In this document: positions 1 through 13,900 of the stretch, piece after piece
How the letters are laid out: each line of letters begins with the position of its first letter
Position numbering within the stretch: position 1 is the stretch's first letter
From: Patiria miniata
Taxonomy: Eukaryota > Echinodermata > Asteroidea > Valvatida > Asterinidae
Length of the DNA: 64,000 nt
Reading direction: 5' to 3'
NCBI RefSeq assembly: GCF_015706575.1
Contig: NW_024037074.1
Location: 6,076,001 to 6,140,000, forward strand
Notes under the pieces: model-generated
Databases searched by the model: none
Told to the model about the DNA's origin: nothing
Seen by the model: the letters and a program-made list of their open reading frames with translations, nothing else
Translations under genes and position numbers: made by a program

Positions 1-1167
1 TCATGATTAAAAAAACACATTGTATACAACCGATTAGATTTACGAACCATCTCTTAGCTGTTGTTTCGTTTCGCCGATGTATCGCTGGCCTTTCGCCACA
101 GTTTTCGACGCCATTTTGTGACACAGTCAGCCACGACGCGTTTTGTAACGGTGCGCCTGATTGGTTAGACTGGTGAAGGCGAGCCAGTACGGGCGAGCGT
201 AACAGACGGATCCAGTCCATCGATCCTTGACAACGACGGTGAGCTCGACCGGGGGGGGGGGGGGGGGGGGGGGTTGATGGGATATGAAATAATATTCTGC
301 CAGACAAATTCTAACCAATATTATGTTATGATCGAGGGCGAACATGAATGGCCATGGAGTTATATGGCATAACAAAGGCTTACGCTGGCATTGTGATAGA
401 GCCGCTGTGTGCTTGGATGTCTGGAATTGAAATTATTTCACAACTTTGACACGGATCCTTACTACTTTCTGCGAGCACTTCTGTTGTGGTCACTATTAGC
501 ATTCCAGTGGCTTTTTTAATTCTCGCTTTTCTGTTTACAGGAATTTTTTTTCTGGAAATATTGTCCAAGTGTTTTGAGGATTGTTGCTGTAAACGTTCTT
601 GTCCTGAGAATATTTTTTTTGCATTGTTGTCATAAACTTGTTTGCGTGGAATTCGATGGAAAATATCCACACAAGTCTTTCAGAAATGTCAATCAAAATT
701 TGTAATCAGAAAAGAAAAGTGCGTTGTTTTTTTAATAAACCTTTCGGAAAAAAAAATGTTTTTGTGAAGATCGGAGGAGGTTCATTGAGTGCTTGCATCC
801 AGCACAGAAATGTGACCAATATTGAATATTGTCTATTATCAGAATCGTGCAAAACACGAAAATGATAGACGCTAGTGATCGACAGTGCTATTAGTGGTTC
901 GTGCATTATTAGACCATCATCGTGCCTGAGCTGCTCGCACTAACGTCTTGGGAATTAATCTTTTTCTTTATTTTCTCCCTTTAGGCTTTATTTTCCGATC
1001 CTAGGAAACCAAGCAGCGATCGCGAAATGGTTTTTAGTTAAATAATGCCAACACAACAGGTACGAAAAATGTCAATAAAATATATGTAAAGCTCCTTGGG
1101 GAGTATACAGCTAACAGCTTGATGCAGCCTGATGCAAGGAAGCTAATTCCATCACAATAACCTCACA

Positions 1168-1330
1168 GGTACCCATTTACTCCTGGGTGTAAAGAAGCAA
1201 TGAGTGACAAAGGGCCTTGCCCAAGGGCACACGCACCATGACCCTGGGCTGGACTGGAACCCACAACCTGCAGCTTTACCCACAGACCACAAATCCACGA
1301 GGCCACAGCACTCCAGTAACAATGAATGCA
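1168..1330 (-). repeat. tRNA-derived SINE copy (same family as 50.5 kb)
   Basis: Read on the minus strand, this begins with a tRNA-like head containing an A-box-like TGGCCTCGTGG and a B-box-like GGGTTCCAGTCC. A body follows that matches the SINE at 50.51-50.79 kb, including the shared phrases CCTTGGGCAAG and ACACCCAGGAGTA. The head and body order is that of a Pol III-transcribed SINE. A hAT-type fragment lies directly downstream on the plus strand. Confidence 0.6.
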
Positions 1331-1339
1331 CAAAAGTTT

Positions 1340-1534
1340 CACTTTGTACATCCCAGCAAACAGAGGCAGTAGCCTCAGAAATTGTCTCAGATCGCACAAC
1401 AGAGGAATTCAGGGGCCCTTGAGCGGGCCACGAACTCCACGCCGTCATGGACCCACTTTTTGTTGGACCAAAATTTGTTTTGCCCCCCCCCCCCATCCCC
1501 CCTTCAAACGAAAATGTTGATCCGCCCTTGTGAG
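1340..1534 (+). mobile_element. Fragment of hAT-like MITE (CAAGGGCGGATC family)
   Basis: This shares the internal CAGATCGCAC...AGCGGGCC...CCACGCCGT order and the terminal GATCCGCCCTTG with the complete copies at 18.83-19.13 kb and 43.10-43.42 kb. Only the right end is present. The left part appears to have been lost or displaced by the adjacent SINE. A C-run sits near the right end, as in the other copies. Confidence 0.6.
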
Positions 1535-2080
1535 ATACCTTGTGAGATGGCGCAAAGCACATTTAGATAAAAGTCTGCAGCGTTTTAAACCAGTTTCATT
1601 GATTGGTTGATTGATTGATTCGTTCATTCAATTGAATCATGTTTATTCAGTATTTGTTCGAATTCTCTTTTTCTCAGCTAGTTCATTTAAACATTGTAAC
1701 ACAGTCCTCAATAAGAAGTGTGTACAACCATGGAGGAATGCGTTTCCTCATAACCATGGTGCTATCAAACAAATTAAAGGGCACTTTATATATGAGCTGA
1801 TCGATGTCTCAGCCTAGCTGGATCTCAAGTTCTCACGATCTTGCTTTAACCTTTGAGGAAGGATCAAAACGTCTTACCGGCGCCTCCAACTTTTATGAAT
1901 ATCTATTTCTACCCAGAGTTTCTGGAAACTTCAGGACCCACAACTGAGGTTCAACTCTTGCTCTCCGGGGGTACGTGACGATGTATCGCGAATTCGCCGA
2001 ACCGTTGTTTGCGCGGCTGGCATTTATTTCGCGGAAAGTGGACGAAACTGATTCCAATGAGCTGCATGTATAGGCCTAGT

Positions 2081-2533
2081 ATACTCAACCCCCCAAAAAG
2101 TCCCCCTTGATACTTTTTGTGTAACTCAAAAACTACTGGGCACATCTTGCTCAAATTACGACTGATCAGAACAGAAATTCCTTAGCAATCTAGCCACTTA
2201 CTCTTTGTTTGGCCCAAAACAGTGATAATGTGTACAAAATTATGCAATTTATGACAAGTGGTACCGAAAAAAGTTGCACTTTTGTATCATGATACGTGCA
2301 AGGTGAGTGTGAACCACAACTACGGTGTACAAAAGTGCAACTGTTTTCCTAAGTCCGGTATATCAGTTGTCATAAATTGCATAAATTCGTACACATTATC
2401 ACTGTTTTGGACCACAAAAAGAGTATGGCTGGATTGCTAAGGAATTTCTGTATTGATTAGTCGTTATTTGAGCGAGAGTTTTTGAGTTAGACAAAAAGTA
2501 TTAGGGGGGGACTTTCTTTTTTGGTTTAGTGTA
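2081..2533. mobile_element. Long inverted-repeat element (MITE-like)
   Basis: Two arms of roughly 200 bp face each other. Both contain CAGTGATAATGTGTAC, ATGCAATTTATGACAA and AGAAATTCCTTAGCAATC, on opposite strands. The ends near TACTCAACC and GGTTTAGTGTA are consistent with a TA target site. There is no transposase frame, so it is non-autonomous. The arms have diverged by scattered substitutions. Confidence 0.7.
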
Positions 2534-3612
2534 TTTCGAAAGAGACTTGTTAGTTTACTCATACTCATTTCTGTAATCTTGGTTCATAAGATCGTACTTG
2601 TTTATTCAAATCTGGTCGTTTTTGTTTTTTTTAATTAGTCTCGGTCATAACAGTACCGACCTCTGTCCCCGCCATTGTCACATGTTGATAACCGCTCATC
2701 GCCATTCCGCGCTGCACATTACACAACATTAAAGAATTCAGAAATCCCCTTTTCATTTTCAGCCTTCTTCAGTTCTTGCAACCATCATGATACGGTTGCA
2801 ACACGCAACTAGAGGACATACCATGCAATTAACGTATAATCTTCCGCAAAGCTGTTTCCTTTGTGCTGCCCCGGGATATTTTTTTCTAAGGGAAAGTGAC
2901 TCGTGAACTCTACTTACGGCGGCTATACGTAAACATTCAATACATATTCATCATGGAAGAAATCGTTCACATGGCATACACTTCGCGTGCTAAAAATCCT
3001 GACGGTATGCACTAAAATTAGCTCGTAGCGAGTCGTAGGATATAGTACGATGGCAGGCCCATCATAGAGACGGAGCCAATAGATCCAGATAATCCCAGTT
3101 TGTCACCGTATACGTTGACGAGTGAACACCTGTTGCTGAAGAAGAAAAAGTATGGGGAACAACGTGCCCTCGGGAAAGGTTAGTTCAATTATGGAAAAAT
3201 CAATATCACCTCAAAACTATGTGACCGTGATGTCGGCCCACACATGGATCGTGGTATACCATGGAGCTATAACAATTTATAAAACACATCCTTTTCATAG
3301 CACCATGGAGATACCATGGGCCCAGGGACCCTTGATTGCTGAGAAACATACAAAACGAAATCAGGCCATAGGCCTACCATGACTTAACTAACTCTTTTGT
3401 GGAACATGTGATGACCAGCTGTCCCATATACCGGCCACCGAATGGTGATCGTGGCTTAATTGACTTAGACAATGACACACTGGGACTGGCTTGCTGCAAC
3501 GGAGCTGAAGGTCTAAGGACAGAAGAAGAACTAACTCTTTGGCTGACGAAATTCTCCAAAATTTTAATGAGGGAAAGACAAGGTCGTCAGTACGTAATAC
3601 GTATTTAAACTA

Positions 3613-3930
3613 AGTTTGAAGCCTCAATTCAATTTTTAAAAGGAGACATTTCTTCATTATTTTGCACCTGAGAGGAAGTCAAGTGCATGATATCGATTTG
3701 AGGCCAAAGACTAGACTGGTACAGTCATATGTGTGGTGCAACCACAGAGCTATATCAACATGTACCAGACATGCCAGATGTTTTTTTAGTTTGGCACAGT
3801 TGATTGATGCAGTACTGAAGGGTTGTTGGACTGGTTCTTCTGGGTGCCAGTCAATTTTCTTGCATGTTTTCAATACCTTTAACTTTAAGCTTTGGGACTG
3901 GCATACACATGAGAGTCCCAAATTTTCGGA
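3613..3930 (+). repeat. Dispersed repeat, copy 1 (copy 2 at 51.87-52.20 kb)
   Basis: It shares CTCAATTCAATTTTTAAA, AAGACTAGACTGGTAC and GATGCAGTACTAAA, in the same order and strand, with 51.87-52.20 kb. The shared region ends in both copies at a short GGGACT...AGTCCC inverted pair. The class is unknown and no coding frame is conserved between the two copies. Confidence 0.6.
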
Positions 3931-4868
3931 CTATATACTATGGGCCTATGATAGATATGTAATAATTAATACGGTAAAATTCGTTGTTGTCACGTCACAG
4001 CAACTTTCAGCAAACTGTTCAACACTACACTTCATGTAGCCTATTCACTTGAACCACGGATGCACATTTCTCACATTGAACCTAATATGGTAGCCCCCAC
4101 CTATGCCGTAATTGTGACGGGCGACTTGCATTATATAAAAAAAAACGAACTTCGATAAACTCTTAAACCACCATTTCGGCAGGTTCTGTATGACGAATGA
4201 TGATGGGGTAATCTAGCAAATTTAGGGAGACCCCCCTCATGCCTCAGCAAACGTGATTGCCCAATCATTCTGCGGTGATGACTGTCCGTATTTCGTCAAC
4301 TTAATTACAGCTACATAAAGGCTATTGTGAAGTCTAGGAATACCGTATAGGGTCATTGGTATCTGATGAAGTTGTTGTAGCAACGGGAAAAAAATGCAAA
4401 CTTTTATTCTTGTTCAATAGACTCTTTTTTTTTAGTGCTACCCGTACTTTTCATTGTTTCTGCCTGACTAACACGGCTGCCCACCACTGTTGGGTTCATG
4501 TTAATACTTGCTCAACTTCTGAGGTAATCCCCAATATAGTGGACTCTAATCTAGTTCTTGTAAAAGTTAATTTCAAAACATAAAATGGATTTTCCGAGTG
4601 TGATATCATCACCACAAAGAAACACTTTCGATCTTTTGCAATTAATATTTACTTCCTCAATGAAGTAAACCAATGAAGGTAGGCTATACGAACACGTGTT
4701 CTCTCTCACGTGCGTATATTCACCTCAACATCCGTGATCCCTGCGTGATCCCTCTCTGTCAGTTGAGCCGCCGAACCAGGCGCTCGTATACCAGGAAACG
4801 ACGATTTGAGCGCGATAGAAAAAAAAAGTTATTTATGACTTGGTTGCTGACTTTCCCCGCTAGCTGGG

Positions 4869-4903
4869 TATATAAAGGGGCCAGCTGGGCTTTTGTTTCA
4901 GTC
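4869..4903 (+). promoter_or_regulatory. TATA box and initiator of the Sec6-family gene
   Basis: TATATAAAG at 4869-4877 lies 31 bp upstream of the A in TCAGTC (4898-4903), which fits the metazoan initiator consensus TCAKTY. The predicted start site is therefore about 4900, giving a 5' leader of about 36 bases before the ATG at 4936. The spacing is what TBP-directed initiation expects. This is a sequence-based call only; no CAGE data are available. Confidence 0.65.
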
Positions 4904-4935
4904 AGAGAAGCGAATATCATAATAACTGTGGTTTC

Positions 4936-7900
4936 ATGCAACGAGAATTAAGAGCAAGTGGAATTATGAAGAAAACAAGACGCGTACAGAAGAAAGCGGG
5001 GATCGGGAAGAAACTGCCGATGTTTTTGTTTAAGGTAGGATCATAAATCTATCGGAATTTTCGGCTGACAATTTTCCGGTACTTGATCGGGTTATTTTGC
5101 TTCTTAAGCTATTCTGTCCCGCCTTGAGTGGTTTGCGAGAAACCTTCCTCACTCTTGCAAAATCCAACACCATGAACTCAACACCCAAACTGTTGGACTA
5201 GCTCTGATGTGTTTTATAGCTCCATCATGGTATGCCTAACCCCATGTAAAGCAAATCAGTTTACTAGTGCAGTCCTCACTCCAACAGAATCAAACAAAAC
5301 ATGCAGTTGGATTTTGAAGGGTTCGGGTGGGTAGAAAATTGACGTTGCCTTCACAGTGTTTTGGATTTTCGATCTCCAACATTGCACATCGTTATTTTGG
5401 AGGAAAAAATTATTAAATGGCTAAAGGAGATCACTATACGTATAGTGCCGTATTTATCCTTCTTGGTTGCCGAAATGTAAATTGTCTCGATGTATTTATT
5501 AATTTCACAATTGTGACCAAGCATAGCGTTTTCTCTCGCGAACAAATCAGCAAGCCCCTTTAACCAGATTAGTATCGGATCTATATGGACATCATTTAAT
5601 GATAGATGTACAGTAGTTATTTTTTCAAAGATTACATAATGGACGAAATACAGGATGAGTAAACAAAAACGAAACCCAATGGCAGGACCAGTTTTTGAAT
5701 GAAATTTTGCCTGTAGCACTTTCAAAATCTAGGATATGAAAAATCCCAATCAATGAGCATTTCTTTTACGTTTTAGTCCAATAATCATTCAAAATCACTC
5801 TGTACTTGTCAAGTTATTGAACACAAACACCGTTTTAAAGTTCTGTCCACGGATCACTGAAGTAATAAGTGTTCTTTCAGCCAAACGAAAACAATTAGGG
5901 ATGCATGTGAATTGGTTTCGTTTTGCTATAAGAACACTTACTTTTTTATGATCCGTGCATGGATACAACTTTAAAACGATTGATTTCAATAACCCTTTTG
6001 ATCGAGTGGAACGTGCCGAATGTACGTTAGCGCGCACGGTTGGCTCTAGACGGCCAACCCCCCAACCCCCCGACCCCCACCCCGACCCCCACCCTTCGTG
6101 GAAGAACGATGCTGATACAATCCGCTCATGTAGAATAATAATAAAAAAATAAACATACATAGATAATTAGGAGAGGGACCGGTCATGTGAGAGGGTTTAA
6201 CTAATAAAAGGGAAAAAGAGTCCGATTTTCATACGAGTCCGATTTTCATGTGACACCGTATTTTGTGAGGTACAGGTTTAGGCCCAGGCCTACATCCTAT
6301 TCTTCACAGTGAACGATAATAATAGAAATGATTATGATAATGATATGATGTGATAATCACGACTGTTTGTCTGCTCTTAAAAGTTAAAATGAACTACATT
6401 CAGTTCTGCCTGTTGTGTATAGAGTAGAGTTATTGACTGAACTAATAAATATGCAAGATGTTATGTCTCCAAAATGGTTTTCTGACATGGAAAGGAGGTT
6501 CGCTGCTACTGAAAATACATGTGCCCGTTTGATCACTATTGTTCAATTTGCTCATTGAGGCAAAAAATAACTGCAACACAATGGAACCCAATGGAACCTT
6601 GTGATGGGGTGTTTTGACTTGACAAGGAACACAAAAAGGTATGACGTGATAAATTATCTTACGGGTCAGTGGACGCCGCCGTATGATGCTGACCGTGCGA
6701 CCAGTACAGTGCTGTTACCCTTGTTTCACGAAATTTAAATATAGAGCAGGGGATTTCCCCCAGTGCACGAATTCCGCGTATAAGTATAATACGATGCGTT
6801 GAGGTTTGAACACAGCCAGTATGTTTCTGCTGTAGTCTCTCTGCACACGGATATTTCTTTCTTATGCATCATCGTCATAGTCTGGCGAGTGGCGACTCCT
6901 TCTTCGAGTAGCAATCTGGGTAATTACTGTAGGTCCTATTTTACCGTAGAGAGAATGACAAAATGTGTAGGTTTTCTTTTTGTCGTTGAAGTGCGTGCCA
7001 TTTTGCATCGGCCATTTTCATTCATCGCTGACGCATATAATTAAGACCGATGCCGCATAATCCTGTACTACGACAACGTAGTTCTGTCGATGAGTAGCTA
7101 GATTCGTTCTTCTTCTTTTTTTTCGTTGAACGTTCCTATCATTGTTTAGATTTTTAAGAACGTGCAGATGAGTAAAATCTTTCTGCTTAATTGGTGCCAT
7201 GGCACATTGTATACGCATCTCATCATTATCTGTGCATTGTGGCCTGTAATATTGACGTGCATCCTAGTATAGGAGAAGAGAATTTTATACATATACTGCT
7301 GGGGCAAGCTTTTTCACACACACAAACGTATTACTTCGCTGTCTCGAAATTCATCACATATGTATTTATAATGCGATTGTTATGGGGTTTCTATGCTTTT
7401 ATAAACTGTTTTTACAGGCCTTACAGTTTACCACATCCCGGATGTATTATTGTAAAAGTTTACATAACAGGCCTATACTACAGAGCTCATAAAGTTTGGG
7501 TTTTTTTCAATTGAAGTTTTTTGTTGTTGTGAGTCTATTTTGATCAAGATGGTTTTGTCATCTTTTGCTGTCGTACAATATGACAGCAGCAAGATTTTTT
7601 TATCCACCACTTTTTTGCCGGAGGGGACACCCACAGACCATAGCCACCTTTACGGGTGACTAAAAGTCTGTGAATAAAATCTTTTCATGGTCGGCAAGTG
7701 GAACGGAAATTCGCGAGTGCGTTTTAACACAACAGTTAATCCCTTTGAAATCTACATGATGTATAGGGAATGTCCTTGGCAGAGTGTTTGTATCATTATC
7801 CTGCTGTAAAGGCTGAACCCGGTCTCACGTATGCGGTAGCACACGTACAGTATAAACGACATAATGACAATCATGTGCTGGGAAAAAACATGTCGGTGTT

Positions 7901-10900
7901 AAACGGCATATAGCGGCAGGTCACCGTTTGCGTCAATATTTCATGGTGTCATTCGGCTGTTGTTGAGCATCGGTGTTTGGAGTATAATCGGAGCATGGAG
8001 GTAGAGTGCAGTGACCATGAGAAAGTATACCCTTGTGATGGCCCGGTTATATAACTCAACATCAGCGGTATCATTGTTTTGAGTCACAGATAAGAGCTAA
8101 GTTGAAAAATGACGCGGGTGGTGCTTGCTTCCTGCATAGCGCATTATGGATGGACATGTACACTTTGGTATAGGCTTGTGTAGAACCAGTATTCCTTTTT
8201 GGCAAGCTTTGCAGTTGTAGTTCAGAGCCTAGCTCCATGTTCAGAGGCATGACAACAATCTCAACGTCTTCGTCTCCATTGCAAGTTACGCTGTGGTTCC
8301 TTTTTTTGCCATCGACTTTCCAAAACAGTCTGCCATTGCCAATTCCTGGTCGGGAACCCAACCCCTGATCCCTGTGTGACTTTTCAGCCGGCTGGTGCCA
8401 GAGGAGGATCTGCCATATAGCTTTATATATGTTGTGACCCCTCATTTAATTAGCATTGATAAAAACAGAGAAAGACTGAGAGAAGACATTTGCCTCGTCT
8501 TTACTGTGTGTTTCAGAAGAGAAAGCCAAGCATTACGATCCAGATGGAACGAAGACCGTCTGCAAACCAGAGCGACAACCTATGGAGGAATTACAAAAAG
8601 TACGTATGATTGAGTATTTGTTGAATGATCTTAGAATATTCAACAACAACCATGAAATGCAGATATTTTAGTCACTCCCAAAAGGATCGCCCTTATGCAG
8701 CGCCACCAAAATGATAATGCTTATAAACAACGAGGGTTATTTGAACTGAAGCCGCTGGACGATTACTTAAGAGCGATGTGGGACCGAAAGATGTGTTTGA
8801 CAGGCGAATTCCCTCGGTGGACACGTCAAAAGTGGGACAAATATAACATTGTTCAATATTCAACACGAGCTGTGGTAGTTAATTAGAACTTTTGATTCAT
8901 TTTGTGCATGAATATCATTTTTGTCTCTATCAGGCTGCAACAGCTCGAGACTTGGCGAGACGGGATTCTGCACGATATCCATGAAGAACTCGCCGGGGTT
9001 GATGAAACAAATGTAGAAACGAAGGTTAGAATTTTCGTCTCATGAATTGTGCATTTTACGAAACAATAGGAGCTTCAAAAATTGTCGAGACAGACAGTGT
9101 CGGGATCCAAAAGATAGGCCTAGATTACCAATTGACGTTCATTATGATTCTTGGGCTGACACCTATTTTGTCTGTCCTTCATTTCTTTCTCATCAAATAT
9201 ACAGGGTGAGTTAAAACAAACAAAGGTGGCAGGACCATGTTTCTAAGTTCTACATGAAGCACTTTCAAAATCTAGGAGTATACAAGTTCAGATAAACTTT
9301 CTTTTAGAACAAGAATCATTCAAATCACTCATGTGCTTTTCAAGTTACGGGATTTTAAAAACAGCCACCGTTTTAAAGTTCTGTCCAGGGATCACAAAAA
9401 AGGTAAGTGTTCTTTCAGCAAAACGAAAACACTTCACATAGGGATCACGGTACGTGAACTGTTTTCGTTTTGCTGGAAGAACACTTGCCTTTTTTGTGAT
9501 CCGAGGACAGAACTTTAAAACGGTGGTGGTGTTTAAAATTCCGTAAATTGAAAAGTACATGAGTGATTTGAATGATTCTTGTACTGAAAGAAAGCTTATT
9601 AATTGGGCTTATATCCTAGAATTGAAATTACTACATGATGAACTTCATTACAAAAATGGTCCCGCAATGGGTTTCCCTTTTGGTTTGACTCGCCCTGTAC
9701 AAAACGAGTCATTTTCTATATAGGGCATATGGCAAATACTACCAGATACACAAGATCTTGAAAATCTAAAGCGTCTTGGTTTTTGTTTGTTTGTTTGTTA
9801 TTTTTTGGCAAATTGAAGTCTTTCATCCGTCCGGGCGGACTATATACCTGAAAACAATCATGTCATGAGTCATCATGATTCAGGGACTCACAATGATAAC
9901 AACTTGTTTTTCTGGTTGACTAATCCGAATGTTTCCTTGTTCCTTATCAGATACGCAAGGAGTCGTTCCAAGGTGCGGAACATGAATCGGTAAGTTGTTT
10001 TTGTTGACGGCTTGTTAAACTTCTATCAGAACTCATCCACTTTGTATAATAAAAATGTACATTCGTGACTGCTGCTTTCCGTAGCCTTATGCCAAAATAT
10101 CATTAAAGTAGTATGGTCCCGAGACAGCAGAAACATGGAGGAAGGATGACAGAAATTAGTTTAATAAAAAAAACATAGAATGAAAGCTATTGGTATAAAA
10201 TGACGTCGCATACTGACGTCATCCGTTTCTTCGGAAAGACGATTGGGTGCATTTGTGATGGATGAACTTATCGGCCATCCGGGATTCAAGTTGACAATTT
10301 AACTATGAAGGACTCGGTAAATTAAAGGCAGTGAACACAGACTTTTCCGTACTCAATAAACAGAACAAGACCGAACCATAAACACACAAACTGCAGTCCA
10401 CAGGGAGCTATGGTGACCACACGCCTCTGGAACACAGACAATCAGCGTGGGGCAAAACCGTGGGTTTTATACAGAATTAATACGGCTGGATTATATAATC
10501 AAATTCCAAGGGATACAGTGAATTCGGATACAGGCTGGTACAAATTGTGCGCAAAAAGGCGTGAAGATCTGTTTCTGTTCCCAAAAAAATAACAATAACC
10601 GCTAACATGAGTTGGTTGCTTGCTTGTCAACTTTAGCTGCGCCTACGCAATGACCTTGCGCACTTTTTTTGTAACGGCGGCAGACATGCGTGAATGATTT
10701 GGAAAGGTGTGTCAATGACGATAGGTTGGCCCGGCTATTTCCAAACGTTTATCATTCGAATTCACCGATTCTAATATTCAAATTCGTCCATCAACATCGA
10801 TTGAGTGCACTTCCAATGTTTAATTTCGTCTTTTGTAAGACAATTTCAAATTTGGTTCAAGTAAATTCAAACAATGACGTATTCGTCCCAGTATTCGATT

Positions 10901-13900
10901 TCGTCTCGTCTCTGACGCCAAACCTTGTTATTAAGAAACCAAACTTTCTCGTATAATTGATTTAAGCTAATATATGAGACGAATTCGATCTCTGAATGCT
11001 GACCGACGAATGATCTGTAATGACGAATATTTTCAACCCGGTGACTAATTGAAATATTAACTTTGAAATTGAATGGTAAATGACTAAATTGGTTTTGTTA
11101 AAAGCGTGGGAAATTTTTCTAGGACGAAATTGAATGTTGGTGACTGGTGAGAGTTTGTGAACTTGAATGAAAATTGTTTTAAATAGCCGGGGAAAGTAAT
11201 ATGATGAAAAAATCCATTTCTCTCTTTGCTTTCGCAATCCAAGCTTGACTGATGACGTCATCTGCTGTCGTCACAGTGAAAACAGTATATTCAGTGAAGT
11301 GCATGGTGGCACATTCGCTACGCCACAAAGACAGTGGGAAAACAGTTCATTGTATAGAAAAGACACTATGCAGGAAGATTAATGCCGTGTCGAAAACAAA
11401 TTCTGGCTGGTTTGTCCAAAAATAAGTAACGGTTATTGGTGAGCCCGTACACCGTACCGGAACGATTATAATCAATAAATTTGATTTGAAGCCGTTTTGA
11501 AGCCCTTGTTTTCCCAGAGATAAATTGTTGTGAGTACAGTCGAACTCTGATAAGAAGAGCACTGTTAATACGAGATCCTGCTTATAACAAGCAAAACTTT
11601 AGGTTTCAAGTCTTTGTTGTTCTTTGTTTTCCATTACCGTTAATACAAGGTACCTGTTATAATAAAGTAATTCGTAAAGTCCCAAGGACCTTGTTGTAAA
11701 GGTGTTCGACTGTACTGTGATTTGAGAAGTTTCACAGGCAGTTCGATTTTAGTTGGTCACGGACAAGATCGATGGTAAAGAAAATCAGAAACAGGGTAAC
11801 AAGACTCGGATGTCAGGACGTACGTGCAATAAACCGGAAATCGACTTATATTTGTGTACATTATCTTTCAGTGAAAAAAATAAGTATTAATGTGGCGACT
11901 GAGTGCTCTATTAGGTCTCATGTTGCCCCACTTGCTCATGTTAGAAATAGTATCCCTGAGGTGGCTCAGTGGTGGTAACATTTCCAGAAAAAAGGTCCAA
12001 ACATTCACGCTCTCTGAAGGTTAGATAAACAAATAGTACCCTTTTGCCTGCCATAAACCACACTTTGATGTTTGTGTGTTAGGGAGGAATTCCAGATAAG
12101 ACAACGGGTCCTTATTACTGGGAAAGCTAAAGAATACAATGCTACTGACCTCAAACTCAAAGTAGGTCTGGAAGTTTCTTGATTTGAACTTACCAGCGAT
12201 TTTAGGAAGTTTTTTTTTTACAAACGAAAACACCCGGGCCTAAACACTTCCTGTTGTTCAGATCTGTTTTGTCGAGCTTGATTTTTTAAATGCATGTGTA
12301 TCAACCCACTTGTCTTTTCCCCAATGTTTGTGGAGAATACTACGGTATGTCTCCATGAACCATGAGGGGAATTTGTCACATGTAGACTTAATTATCTTTC
12401 AAAGGTTCGGTTTGACGGTATTTCCTGCAAAAACATGCCAAAAAGACACTAATATAAGGTCCACCCTTGACATTTTGAATTGGAAATTGTTCAACAGCTG
12501 TTTTGTATAAGTGTTAAACATTGAATTCCAAATCAAGGCTGATTTAGTGTGGCGGGCAAATTGTCGTAAATGACGGTTGGAATTATGAAGACAAAAAACG
12601 GTGACCATCTAAGCCTATGTCTTTTAAAATATAGTGATGTTTAGGGCTAGCCTATGTGCATAACTTTTATTGTCAGATTTGTTTTCGTCGAAAGTTCGAT
12701 TAGGTGTAATTTGTTTTAGTCAATGGCCAAATGTTTTGATATCTCAAATGAGGCATAATGACAGCGTAATATTGATCACAAAATTTAGAATAATTGTGCC
12801 GTTTTCTTTTTCATTGCAAAAGTAGTTCCATTTGATCACGCACAAAGACAGATCGTGTAAATATAATGTCAATTCGATCCTGTGATGAATTTATACCTGT
12901 ACTGTGTACAACTGCGCAGACTCGCGCTGTTTTGGGTTTTTTTTTGCTCCTTGGTACAATATGCGCGGGCATGTATAATGTTTGGAGACAAAGTCAGCCC
13001 CCAAAAATCAAGTGAAGGTGTCACTGTTGGATTTACGAGACATTGAAAAGTTTACTTAGAAACATGGTTCCGTACAGGAATGTTTCCGAGAAATCATCAC
13101 TATGACCGAGTGTGACCACATGCACATGTTCTGCAGAGGTCTGAAAAACTGGTAGCCCCCCCCCCCCCCCCCCACTATACAGAAACAGAGTTAGAAGATT
13201 TGTTCTCCAAAACTTTATGCAGTTGTTTGTTTTGACTTCAAAACGATGTCGCTTAGTCATCACAATAGATGCACTTTCATATTGCGTAACCCCGGTTCAA
13301 AGCGTATCACAATCACCGTTTTTGAGGTCATCCTTCTAATTACGGAGTTCATTAGGTGACAGTACATCTGTCGTAACAACTCCTTCGTGTCATTTAGTTT
13401 GTCAGTTATTATCTTTGTTGTGGCTAATGCCACATCCGGTATTCTGTACATTTGTGTTCATTTTTTGTTTACACAAAGGAAGTTATCAATTGGGTCTAGT
13501 CCCTTGTTTATATTTCTGTATCCTTGGAATTAATTCCGTTGCAGGGGCGATTCACGGATTGAATATAAAATTTGCTCTGGCCCTGAAAGTTTTGTGTTTG
13601 TGTTTTTTAAGATTCTATTTGAGAAATTGTTCCAAATGTTTTGTTTGAAGTCCTTATGCAACAATAATATACGCATCGAAGACACTTAAATGTCTGGACA
13701 CGAAATAATTTGTGTGCCAAGCTTTTCAATAAAAAAAACTAATACCCTTGTTTCACTTATTCTCAACTTTACTCTTTTCGTTTTTGTTGGGAAACAGAAC
13801 TCCATGTTCGAGCAGATTCGTCAAGTCTTTATGCGTCTATCGAGTCTGAAGACCTATGACCGGCATTTACTGGAAACATGCATCAGGATTGTGGATAGCG

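Larger units (their letters stand above)
1..4868. other. 5' flanking DNA without a convincing gene
   Basis: I see no coding exon with supporting splice sites or family resemblance here. The stretch holds a G homopolymer of about 22 bases near 251-272, a SINE and a hAT-type fragment at 1.17-1.53 kb, a 450 bp inverted repeat at 2.08-2.53 kb and a dispersed repeat at 3.61-3.93 kb. A 96-codon minus-strand open frame at 380-670 has a basic, transposase-like composition, but no domain can be named. Confidence 0.5.

Noticed and set aside
380-670. Minus-strand 96-codon basic frame, possibly a transposase remnant
   Set aside because: The composition is suggestive, but no catalytic or DNA-binding motif is visible and the flanks show no transposon ends.
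8071-8445. Minus-strand 124-codon frame
   Set aside because: It lies in intron 1 of the Sec6-family gene, has no recognisable domain and no splice partners.
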